The position numbers and the translations under genes are program-made. The notes under the pieces were generated by a model. It saw nothing but the letters and a program-made list of their open reading frames with translations, searched no databases and was not told the DNA's origin. 37,807 nt of DNA from an uncultured Lachnospiraceae bacterium (lineage in GTDB: Bacteria > Bacillota > Clostridia > Lachnospirales > Lachnospiraceae): contig CALWLM010000068.1 of the NCBI GenBank assembly GCA_944381515.1, forward strand, positions 1 to 37,807, in the 5' to 3' direction. Below are positions 31,435 through 37,807 of the stretch, in pieces; the stretch's first letter is position 1, and every line of letters begins with the position of its first letter.

Positions 31435-33933
31435 GTGGATAAGTACGAATATTCGATAAAAGCAGAAAAAATAAAAAAGCTGGCGGAACGCAAGGACTAT
31501 GAGACGGCGGCCAAGATCGCTGACGGCATCGACTGGGAGAGAATCCGAAATGTAAAGATGCTGACGTCCGTGTCCCAGGTTTACGAGAAGCTGGAGCGGT
31601 ATGAGGATGCCAAGGATATTCTCCTGCTGGCTTACGAGAGAGCCCCGGTGGGGCGCCGTTTTCTGTACAAGCTGACAGAACTGGCGGTCCGGCAGGGAGA
31701 GTTTGCCGAGGCGGAGGAGTATCTGAAGGAATTTGCAGCCACGTCTCCTCAGGACCCCAGCCGTTTGATTCTCCGCTATGAGATTGCCAAAGCAAAGGGA
31801 GCTGGTCCGGAGCAGCTGATTACGATCCTGGAGGCCTATCAGAAGAGAGAGTTCGAGGAGAAATGGTCCTATGAGCTGGCGTCTTTGTACTATCAGGCCG
31901 GTAAAAATGAAGAATGTATCAAGCTGTGCGACGAACTGATCCTGTGGTTCGGCGTGGGGTCTTATGTAGATAAGGCTCTGGAGCTCAAACAAAAGATTGC
32001 TCCTCTGACGCCGGAGCAGGTGGAAAAAAAGGAAAACAAAGAAAAATATCTGCGCCGGCTGGAGAGTATCCAAAAGGAGGCTGAGGAGGAAGCGGCTCGG
32101 GAGGAGAAGGAAAAACAGCAGGCCCAGCAGCAGACCCTGAGGAAAAAAGAGGCAGAACAGCCGCAGGAGACATATTCTTCGATGTCCGTCCGCGCCGAGG
32201 AGGGACGCCAGCAGGTTGAGTTTGAACGCAGCCTGGCCAGAGAGATCGAAGCTGCCATAGCCAAAAGAGAAGCCGAAGAGAAACCGGAAGAGGCGCCGCA
32301 GATACAGCCGGAGGAGATACCAGAGGCGCAGCTGGAGACAACGCCGGTGCAGGAGGCAGAGGAGCCGGGACCAGAAGGGCCGCAACCGGAGGAGCCAGGG
32401 CCGGAGCTTCTGGAAAGGGCGCTGGAAAAGGAGTTAAAAGAGGATCCGGAAAAAGAGCGGGAATCCGCTGCGGTGGAGACCGGTCCGGCCAAGACCAAGA
32501 CCTTCGTCTTTGAGGCGCGGGCCATTTCTGAGGCGCTGGAAGAATCCAAAGGCCAGCCCATAGATGTAAGACTTGTGGAAAAACGGGCTGCAAAGCTTAA
32601 ACAGGAGGAAGAAGAGGCAAAAGCAGAAACGCCGCAGGAGGAGATGGCGGCACAGGATAGGCCTGGGGCAGATTCTGCGCCGGAACAATCGCAGCAGGAA
32701 AGCGCTCAGCCTCTTTGGCAGCCTGAAAAAGAGCCGCAGGATCAAAAGCCGCAGGATCAAAAGCAGCGGGATCAGGAGCAGCCTGATCAGGGTCAGGAGG
32801 CGGCAGATCAAGCCGATCAGGAGGAACAGAAACAAAAGCAGGACGAACAGGCAGCAGCGCTGGTAAACGACCATTATGTACTGATCGCCTGCGATGATGA
32901 GGAAACGGGACTTCATGAATGCGTTTCCTATATCCGCCGTATGCGGGAACTGCTGGGGCATCCGGCCATACAGATGGCCAAGATCCGGGGAGAAAAGCTG
33001 GCCGCCAAGGACCTGGCCAAGACCTTCCGTAAACTGGCAGGAAGAGATTTGATCATCATTGGCGTTGCATCTGTGCCGGATTCCGTTCTGGAGGAAGTGA
33101 TCGAAAGGGCGTTTGAGGATCAGAAGGAAAGCTTTGTGGCTTTGATTGACAGTAAGGATGAGATTGAAAAACTTCAGGAGAGAGTAGCATGGTTTGCCGA
33201 TTGCCGCGTGCTGGATTGCGCCGAAAAGGTGGGACAGACTGCCGATGCAGCGCCTGCGGCAGAAGAACCATATCCGACGGCTGAAGCGGAGGAAGCTAAA
33301 GAGGAGCAGACGGCTTGGCCGGTCGGAGAGGCTGCGCCGGAGCCGGAGACCGCTGCAAGGGGGACAGAGCATCGGACCCTGGCGGAGCTGGTGGAGGAGG
33401 CGCTGCGTTCCGGCGGCCTTGAGGGGATGAAGACCCAGACAGCGCCGCGGGAAGAGGAATTGCAGCCGAAGCAGGAACAGCCTCTGCCGAAGCGGGAAAT
33501 GCCGAGGCAGGAAGCCGAGACAAATGAAGCGGCCAAGGCGGATGTAAAGGCAAAAGCCAAAGCGGCGGCAAGAACGGAAGCGAAGGCCAAAACAGAGGCA
33601 AAGGCAGAAACAGAGGCAAGGGCAGAAACAGAAGCAAAGGCAGAACCGAAAAAGAAAGATTCCAAAGAAATGACACCGAAGGAATTTTTCCGCTTTGCCG
33701 AAGATTATGCCCAGATGCTGGATGCCATGATCGACGACCTGGGGGGCTTGGCCGTCTTTGCTGTGGCGGAGCAATATCAGCAGGAGCGAGTGCCGTTAAC
33801 GGAGGAGCTGGCTCAGGAGCTGGTGGAGAAGGCTATTTTGCGGGCGGAGAGGCGTTCTTTGAAGAGCCTGTTTTCCAACCGCTACAATAAGGAGGGGTAT
33901 CTGATTCTGAAGGAAGAGCATTTCAAGGAGTAA
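31435..33933 (+). CDS. TPR protein with long low-complexity region and an unrecognised C-terminal domain
   Basis: A GTG start at 31435 follows GAGGTG. The 832-residue protein begins with TPR-like helices (about 1-190, e.g. YEKLERYEDAKDILLLAYERA and YYQAGKNEECIKLCDELI). About 190-475 are very rich in Glu, Gln, Pro, Lys and Ala, with short Q-D-Q repeats near 32740-32830. A folded segment of about 130 residues follows (HYVLIACDDEETG, then AKIRGEKLAAKDLAKTFRKLAGRDLIIIG), resembling a degenerate nucleotide-binding domain without a P-loop. Next comes an Ala/Lys/Glu repeat (about 33540-33660) and a helical end. No signal peptide or membrane helix is seen. It follows recR by 28 bases and precedes cvpA by three. 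A scaffold role is possible; the function is unknown. Confidence 0.8.
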   Translation: MDKYEYSIKAEKIKKLAERKDYETAAKIADGIDWERIRNVKMLTSVSQVYEKLERYEDAKDILLLAYERAPVGRRFLYKLTELAVRQGEFAEAEEYLKEFAATSPQDPSRLILRYEIAKAKGAGPEQLITILEAYQKREFEEKWSYELASLYYQAGKNEECIKLCDELILWFGVGSYVDKALELKQKIAPLTPEQVEKKENKEKYLRRLESIQKEAEEEAAREEKEKQQAQQQTLRKKEAEQPQETYSSMSVRAEEGRQQVEFERSLAREIEAAIAKREAEEKPEEAPQIQPEEIPEAQLETTPVQEAEEPGPEGPQPEEPGPELLERALEKELKEDPEKERESAAVETGPAKTKTFVFEARAISEALEESKGQPIDVRLVEKRAAKLKQEEEEAKAETPQEEMAAQDRPGADSAPEQSQQESAQPLWQPEKEPQDQKPQDQKQRDQEQPDQGQEAADQADQEEQKQKQDEQAAALVNDHYVLIACDDEETGLHECVSYIRRMRELLGHPAIQMAKIRGEKLAAKDLAKTFRKLAGRDLIIIGVASVPDSVLEEVIERAFEDQKESFVALIDSKDEIEKLQERVAWFADCRVLDCAEKVGQTADAAPAAEEPYPTAEAEEAKEEQTAWPVGEAAPEPETAARGTEHRTLAELVEEALRSGGLEGMKTQTAPREEELQPKQEQPLPKREMPRQEAETNEAAKADVKAKAKAAARTEAKAKTEAKAETEARAETEAKAEPKKKDSKEMTPKEFFRFAEDYAQMLDAMIDDLGGLAVFAVAEQYQQERVPLTEELAQELVEKAILRAERRSLKSLFSNRYNKEGYLILKEEHFKE
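32730..33660 (+). repeat. Low-complexity tracts inside the TPR protein gene
   Basis: Two biased stretches flank the folded segment. One, near 32730-32835, encodes repeated Gln-Asp-Gln and Asp-Gln-Glu motifs. The other, near 33535-33655, encodes Lys-Ala-Glu-Ala and Glu-Thr-Glu-Ala repeats with a period of about 12 to 18 bases (aaggcagaaaca-type units). The sequence between them is not repetitive. These tracts could vary in length between strains. Confidence 0.6.
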
Positions 33934-33936
33934 AAA

Positions 33937-34638
33937 ATGGATAGTAACTGGTTGCTGATAGTGACGATTGCAATCCTGGCGGTAGCGATGCTGTTTGGCT
34001 ACATGCGAGGGCTGATTCGTACGGTGCTGAATTTGATTATTGGCGTGCTGACATTCATACTGGTGCTGATTTTCAGCCCTCAGGTCTGCGGCTTTCTGCA
34101 GGAAAACACAGGGCTGCCGGCCTATGTGGAGACCAGGGTGGAAGCCGTGGTATGGCAGACCATAGAGGAGCAGACGGGAGGAAATACCGAAGCGGTTTTG
34201 GACGAGCAGGGACAGAGCGCTGTAATCGATCAGCTTCCCTTTGTTGCTTCGGTCAAGGATCAGCTTTTGGAGACGGGACAGGAGTATCTTGCGCAGAGCA
34301 CGCAGGCTTTTGCTTCTTTTGTCAGCAGTGAGCTTACGGATACGATAGTCACGCTGGTTGGATACATCGTTACTTTTGTCGTGGTGTTTTTCCTGTTAAG
34401 GCTTCTGGTATTTCTGCTCAGAATTCTGGAGCATCTTCCGATTATCCACGGCCTGAACAAATTGGGAGGTCTGGCGGCCGGACTGATCGAAGGACTTCTG
34501 ATCGTCTGGATTCTGGGAATCGTGCTGACAGTGGCGGGAACAACGGAGATTGGCCAGAGCGCGGCTCAGTGCGTGGCGGCCAGCGAGTTTTTGACAGCAG
34601 TGTATGGAAATAATCTGCTGTTAGAGATTATCTTCTGA
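33937..34638 (+). CDS. CvpA family membrane protein
   Basis: The 233-residue protein has four hydrophobic helices: about 5-21, 27-45, 140-165 and 180-205. The early segment LFGYMRGLIRTVLNLIIGVL is CvpA-like, as is GLNKLGGLAAGLIEGLLIVWIL near the end. CvpA proteins are needed for colicin V production in E. coli and probably act in envelope stress or transport. A 70-residue outer loop lies between helix pairs. It starts three bases after the TPR gene stop, so it is probably co-transcribed. Confidence 0.85.
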   Translation: MDSNWLLIVTIAILAVAMLFGYMRGLIRTVLNLIIGVLTFILVLIFSPQVCGFLQENTGLPAYVETRVEAVVWQTIEEQTGGNTEAVLDEQGQSAVIDQLPFVASVKDQLLETGQEYLAQSTQAFASFVSSELTDTIVTLVGYIVTFVVVFFLLRLLVFLLRILEHLPIIHGLNKLGGLAAGLIEGLLIVWILGIVLTVAGTTEIGQSAAQCVAASEFLTAVYGNNLLLEIIF

Positions 34639-34678
34639 TGTATTCTTAAAAACAACTGAAAAGAAAAACAGCCGGGAG

Positions 34679-34720
34679 GCGCCTGCGAAAGAAGAAAATT
34701 TTGCGGGCGCTTCTTTTTTT
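34679..34720 (+). terminator. Terminator of the dnaX-cvpA block
   Basis: GCGCCTGCGAAA (34679-34690) pairs with TTTTGCGGGCGC (34699-34710), allowing G-U pairs, and TTCTTTTTTT follows. It closes the transcript that includes cvpA. Confidence 0.88.
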
Positions 34721-34740
34721 GAAAAATCTGCGCTTGACTA

Positions 34741-34769
34741 TTGACAAACATAGTCATTGGTGTTATTTT
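34741..34769 (+). promoter_or_regulatory. Promoter of the tetR gene
   Basis: TTGACA (34741-34746), a 17-base spacer and TATTTT (34764-34769). The predicted start falls inside or next to the palindrome at 34779-34792, as expected for an autoregulated repressor gene. Confidence 0.6.
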
Positions 34770-34778
34770 ATAAACGAC

Positions 34779-34792
34779 TGACCGGTCGGTCA
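34779..34792. promoter_or_regulatory. TetR-type operator
   Basis: TGACCG (34779-34784) and CGGTCA (34787-34792) form a perfect 6-2-6 inverted repeat, close to the GACCGGTC-like sites typical of TetR-family repressors. It sits right at the predicted transcription start of the tetR gene. Confidence 0.65.
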
Positions 34793-34880
34793 TTTTGGCC
34801 GGTTCTTTAATGGACTTTTTGAGTGATTACCTGATTGATTCGACAATACAAGGGCGTTTTTTGCAGAAAGGAAAGGCGAC

Positions 34881-35459
34881 ATGGGAGAGCAGGGAAAAAG
34901 ATCGCAGATCATGGAGGCGGCGGTTCGTCTGTTTGCCGAGGAGGGCTTTGACGCCACGTCCATGCAGGACATTGCCAGAGAGGCGGGGGTGGCCAAGGGC
35001 ACCATGTATCTGTATTTCCCGTCGAAGGATGAACTGATCGCCCAGGTATACCGCCATTGCTACCGGATGGATGTGGAGGCGTGCAGAGCCGGGCTGGCAC
35101 AGGAGAAAACAGCTTTGGATAAGCTGTGCCGCCGCCTGGATAATATTATGGATTTTGCTTTGTCCCATCCCCTGGAGTCGCGGATTGAGAGACTCTACGG
35201 CAGCAGGCCGGGCAGTATGCGCCGCCCTGGGGACTGTCTGGAGGAGCTTTACGAAGATATTGAGGCGGTGGTCCGGGAGGGGATTGACAGAGGTGAACTT
35301 AAAAATCTGCCGTCGGAACTTCTGAGTCAGATATACTACGGAATTGCTACGGCTATGTATTTGTCTTTTCAGGCGGACCCGGAACGCTGGGCGGACCCTC
35401 AGGTACGCTCCCAGTGCCGCAAGGTAATCCGCGACAGTCTTTCGGCGGATCGTGACTGA
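34881..35459 (+). CDS. TetR/AcrR-family transcriptional regulator
   Basis: The 192-residue protein has the N-terminal TetR helix-turn-helix: IMEAAVRLFAEEGFDATSMQDI, then AREAGVAKGTMYLYFPSKDELI. A helical ligand-binding C-terminal domain of normal length follows. AAAGGAAAGG is upstream of the ATG. Ninety bases after its stop the second flavin lipoprotein gene begins on the same strand, so it probably represses itself and that gene. The inducer is unknown; by context it may be the electron acceptor used by the reductase. Confidence 0.9.
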   Translation: MGEQGKRSQIMEAAVRLFAEEGFDATSMQDIAREAGVAKGTMYLYFPSKDELIAQVYRHCYRMDVEACRAGLAQEKTALDKLCRRLDNIMDFALSHPLESRIERLYGSRPGSMRRPGDCLEELYEDIEAVVREGIDRGELKNLPSELLSQIYYGIATAMYLSFQADPERWADPQVRSQCRKVIRDSLSADRD

Positions 35460-35503
35460 GCTGGTGATTCGAAAAGCTTTATGAAGCCCTGAGAAATGCA
35501 ATG

Positions 35504-35518
35504 AACCGCCTGGCGGTT
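35504..35518. promoter_or_regulatory. Palindrome upstream of the second flavin lipoprotein gene
   Basis: AACCGCC (35504-35510), T, GGCGGTT (35512-35518) is a perfect dyad, with TAAATAATG behind it, about 30 bases before the ATG. It could be a regulator site or a small hairpin affecting translation. It does not match the TetR operator at 34779. Confidence 0.4.
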
Positions 35519-35549
35519 TAAATAATGAATTATGAGGAGGAAGAGAACA

Positions 35550-37394
35550 ATGAAGAGAAGAAGTCTGGCTCTGGTGCTGGCGGCTGCTCTGGTGATTTCT
35601 CTGGCTGGCTGCAGCCAGGAAACTGAGGCCACCGAAGGAACGGCTGCGGGTACGCAGGCCGAGCAGACAGAAGCGACACAGGAAGCTACAGAGGCAGCCG
35701 GAGGATATACGGCGGGAACTTATACGGGTACCGCGACCGGCATGAATGGCGAAGTGACCGTAGAGGTGGTTTTTGACGATACCAGCATTACGGCCATTAC
35801 GGTGACGAATCAGTCTGAGACTTATGGTATTGGCCAGGGACTTGATACGACTCCCGTGGAGGCTCTGCCTGAGCAGATGCTGGCGGGACAGACGGTGAAT
35901 GTGGATTCCATTACGGGAGCAACCATTACCTCGGCGGCTATCAAGGCAGCGGTGACCGACTGCGTAGAGCAGGCCGGCGGTGATGCTTCGGCTATGCCGG
36001 AATACCATGTGGAGGCCAACGTGGAAGAGAATATGGAAGCAGACGTGATCGTAGTGGGCGCCGGCGCAGCCGGACTGTCTGCGGCAATCACGGCGGCTGA
36101 GGGCGGCGCCAATGTAATCGTCATTGAGAAACAGGGCGTGACCGGCGGTTCGACGGCCCGCAGCGGCGGAAAGATTCTGGCGGCTGGAACCGAGTGGCAG
36201 GAAAAGCAGGATCAGGAAGATAATGCAGACCTGATGTATGAGTATCTGATGAGCTTCAGCAATGGCCTGATCGATGAGGATCTGCTCAGAATGTTCTGCG
36301 ACGATTCTGCCGAGAATCTGACCTGGCTGGAGAACTTGGGTGTGCAGGTGCAGGATGTGGAGCCGATTCACTCCTCTCTGACTCCCTGGAGAGTGCATAA
36401 TACTATGGGCGGCGGCGGTCAGACCAGCGGACATGGCGGCCAGATCACGGTTCCTCTGACCAAGACGGCGCAAGAGCTGGGAGTGAATATTGTCTACAAT
36501 ACCAGCGGTACGGAGCTTATCACCGATGAGAACGGCGCTGTCACCGGCGTGGTGGCTGAGACTGCCGATGGCAAAACTGTGAACCTGCAGGGCAAAGCTG
36601 TGGTATTAGCTACAGGCGGCTACGCCTCCAGCCCGGAGATGATGGCTCGTTATTCTGCTTTCCTGCCGGATAATTCCTATACCAGCGTTCCCAAGGGCAA
36701 TGTGGGCGATGGCCTGACCATGGCTGAGGCTGTCGGAGCACAGGTGTTTGACAGCGAGGGTCTGCAGCTGGTGTACGTAAGCTACACCTGCGGCGTTGGC
36801 ATCAACGAGGAGTCCGGCCTGATTGTGTCTGCTGCCGGCGAGCGTGTTGTCAATGAGTGGAGTTATCAGTCTCATGTGGCCGAGGCTCTGCGCCTGGCTG
36901 AGAGCCCTGTGGCATATTATATTGCTACCTCCAATGACCCTAACCCGACGGTACAGTATGGCTTGACTCTGGACTCCACCGTACAGGCATCCTCTGTGGA
37001 GGAGCTGGCCGGGCTTCTGAATATGGACCCGGAGGTGCTGACGGCTACAGTAGACCGCTATAACGAGCTGTGCGAGTCCGGCGTGGATGAAGACTTTGGC
37101 AAGCCTGCCGAGTATATGGTTCCCGTGGAGGGAGACACCTACTATGCTATTGCTATGAATCCCGGTTCCTCCGCCACCTTTGGCGGCCTGTGCATCAATG
37201 AGAATTCACAGGTACTTGACACCGAGGATCAGCCGATTGCGGGCCTGTATGCAGCTGGCGAGGTAGCCTTCACCGGTCTGTTCGGCACAGAGTATCCTTG
37301 CTGCGGCATGGCTATCGGTTCCGCTGTGTACTTTGGCAGAATCGCCGGCACCAATGCGGCTGCACTGGCTGTGGGCGCTGCGGACGCAGAGTGA
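35550..37394 (+). CDS. Flavin lipoprotein reductase with one FMN-binding and one FAD domain
   Basis: AGGAGG precedes the ATG at 35550. The 614-residue protein has a lipoprotein signal (SLAGC, Cys21) and a Thr/Glu/Ala-rich linker. An FMN-bind domain (about 52-145) follows, ending in the flavinylation motif DSITGAT (Thr125). The FAD_binding_2 domain has GAGAAG (170-175) and the family end CCGMAIGSAVYFGRIAG. Like its relative at 26381-28546, it would be an extracytoplasmic reductase of the fumarate-reductase flavoprotein type with a covalent FMN. It has only one FMN domain, and its active-site region differs (TPWRVHNTMGGGGQTSGHGGQ), so another substrate is likely. It is transcribed with, or just behind, the TetR gene, and a hairpin terminator follows. 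Confidence 0.88.
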   Translation: MKRRSLALVLAAALVISLAGCSQETEATEGTAAGTQAEQTEATQEATEAAGGYTAGTYTGTATGMNGEVTVEVVFDDTSITAITVTNQSETYGIGQGLDTTPVEALPEQMLAGQTVNVDSITGATITSAAIKAAVTDCVEQAGGDASAMPEYHVEANVEENMEADVIVVGAGAAGLSAAITAAEGGANVIVIEKQGVTGGSTARSGGKILAAGTEWQEKQDQEDNADLMYEYLMSFSNGLIDEDLLRMFCDDSAENLTWLENLGVQVQDVEPIHSSLTPWRVHNTMGGGGQTSGHGGQITVPLTKTAQELGVNIVYNTSGTELITDENGAVTGVVAETADGKTVNLQGKAVVLATGGYASSPEMMARYSAFLPDNSYTSVPKGNVGDGLTMAEAVGAQVFDSEGLQLVYVSYTCGVGINEESGLIVSAAGERVVNEWSYQSHVAEALRLAESPVAYYIATSNDPNPTVQYGLTLDSTVQASSVEELAGLLNMDPEVLTATVDRYNELCESGVDEDFGKPAEYMVPVEGDTYYAIAMNPGSSATFGGLCINENSQVLDTEDQPIAGLYAAGEVAFTGLFGTEYPCCGMAIGSAVYFGRIAGTNAAALAVGAADAE

Positions 37395-37426
37395 GATTTG
37401 GCTGTTTATAACGATATGATATTGTA

Positions 37427-37462
37427 AGAGGGACCGCCCAGGTTTTGGGCGGTTCTCTCTTC
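37427..37462 (+). terminator. Terminator after the second flavin lipoprotein gene
   Basis: GGGACCGCCCA (37430-37440) pairs with TGGGCGGTTCTC (37446-37457), loop of about five bases, followed by TCTTCTTT. It insulates the gene from the strong promoter downstream. Confidence 0.8.
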
Positions 37463-37627
37463 TTTAAAATAATGAAATCAAAACGGGACGGCGATTCTGC
37501 ATGGTAAAGATGATAAAGATGAGAAGGAAAAATAATAGAAAAGCAAGGAAAAACAAGGGATAAACGGGGGTGTAAAATCACTGTAAAAAGAATGGCAAAA
37601 AAAATCGAAAAAATTTTAAAAAAGCTG

Positions 37628-37656
37628 TTGACAAGTCTGGAAGGCTGTGGTAGTAT
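37628..37656 (+). promoter_or_regulatory. Strong promoter, probably of an rRNA operon
   Basis: TTGACA (37628-37633), a 17-base spacer and TAGTAT (37651-37656), directly preceded by A-tracts (about 37590-37624) that look like an UP element. Transcription would start near 37663 and run out of the window. Confidence 0.65.
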
Positions 37657-37662
37657 ATACAA

Positions 37663-37807
37663 GCTGTCAGCGAGACAGCGAAACAAAAGAAAGAAACACC
37701 AAGCACCTTGACAACAAAACAGTATATTCCAACCCCGAAAGTTCTTTAAAGAATTTTTGGAACAAAACCTAAAAAGGTAAAAACGGAAAGAATAAGCCAA
37801 GAGTTTA
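37663..37807 (+). other. Probable rRNA operon leader
   Basis: No gene is visible here. The leader starts with a GCTGTC/GACAGC hairpin (37663-37679). It contains CACCTTGACAACAAAACAG, a stretch typical of clostridial rRNA spacers and leaders, and a boxA-like GTTCTTTAAA (37741-37750). The window ends in CAAGAGTTTA, which resembles the first bases of 16S rRNA (AGAGTTTGATC). The 16S gene is therefore expected at or just past the edge, but this is not proven by the visible bases. Confidence 0.6.

Noticed and set aside
32434-33774. Long minus-strand frame of 446 residues opposite the TPR protein gene
   Set aside because: Its Leu, Arg, Phe and Cys-rich composition is the mirror of Glu/Lys/Ala-rich codons on the plus strand. 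No ribosome site or family motif is seen.
34779-34792. Terminator hairpin for the gene upstream
   Set aside because: The dyad has a two-base centre, too tight for a hairpin loop, and a proper terminator already lies at 34679-34720.
34827-36473. Minus-strand frame of 548 residues across the TetR and flavin lipoprotein genes
   Set aside because: It runs antisense over two well-supported genes and a promoter region and has a random-looking, His/Arg/Ser-rich composition.

Overview
The window looks like a chromosomal segment of a gut-type Gram-positive Clostridia, most likely Lachnospiraceae. Pointers are the moderate GC content, strong AGGAGG ribosome sites, a B. subtilis-like SRP RNA core, the dnaX-ebfC-recR block followed by a TPR protein and a CvpA protein, and large multi-TM VanS-like sensor kinases. 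This placement is inference from gene content; no database was searched. No CRISPR array, prophage, transposase or tRNA was seen.

Layout. 1-2112 (+): end of a sugar catabolic operon (fructose-type PTS IIC fragment, class II aldolase, a frameshifted 3-hydroxyisobutyrate-dehydrogenase-like gene), followed by a relic of an FtsX/MacB-type permease. 2432-10325 (-): a compact six-gene operon with three dynamin-like GTPases, an M48 metalloprotease and two zinc-ribbon proteins, one with a proline-glutamine decapeptide repeat. It ends at a strong hairpin terminator. 10575-12687 (+): a divergent two-component system. 12810-14478: a small ORF and a NYN-domain protein. 14651-18363: a second, OmpR/VanS-type two-component system behind a perfect consensus promoter. 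18473-20195: a coiled-coil membrane protein and tadA. 20273-23329: SRP RNA, then a yybP-ykoY manganese riboswitch with a terminator expression platform controlling a P-type cation ATPase. 23330-28546: GNAT relic, greA, a frameshifted MerR regulator, a DUF362 ferredoxin-like protein and a large FMN/FAD lipoprotein behind a MerR-type promoter. 28852-34638 (+): dnaX, ebfC, recR, a TPR/low-complexity protein and CvpA. 34881-37394 (+): TetR regulator and a second FMN/FAD lipoprotein. 37395-37807: strong promoter, leader hairpin and boxA-like motif, apparently the leader of an rRNA operon whose 16S gene starts at or just beyond the window edge.

How parts work together. The most unusual unit is the dynamin operon. 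Two GTPases are close relatives in tandem, as in known two-component bacterial dynamins; a third is divergent, and all are coupled to a zinc protease and zinc ribbons. A membrane remodelling, stress or defence role is plausible but unproven. The two surface flavoprotein reductases probably use external electron acceptors and seem to be under separate control, one by TetR and one by a MerR-type regulator. The gene of the nearest MerR candidate carries a frameshift. Four genes in the window are frameshifted or decayed (sugar dehydrogenase, ABC permease, GNAT, MerR).
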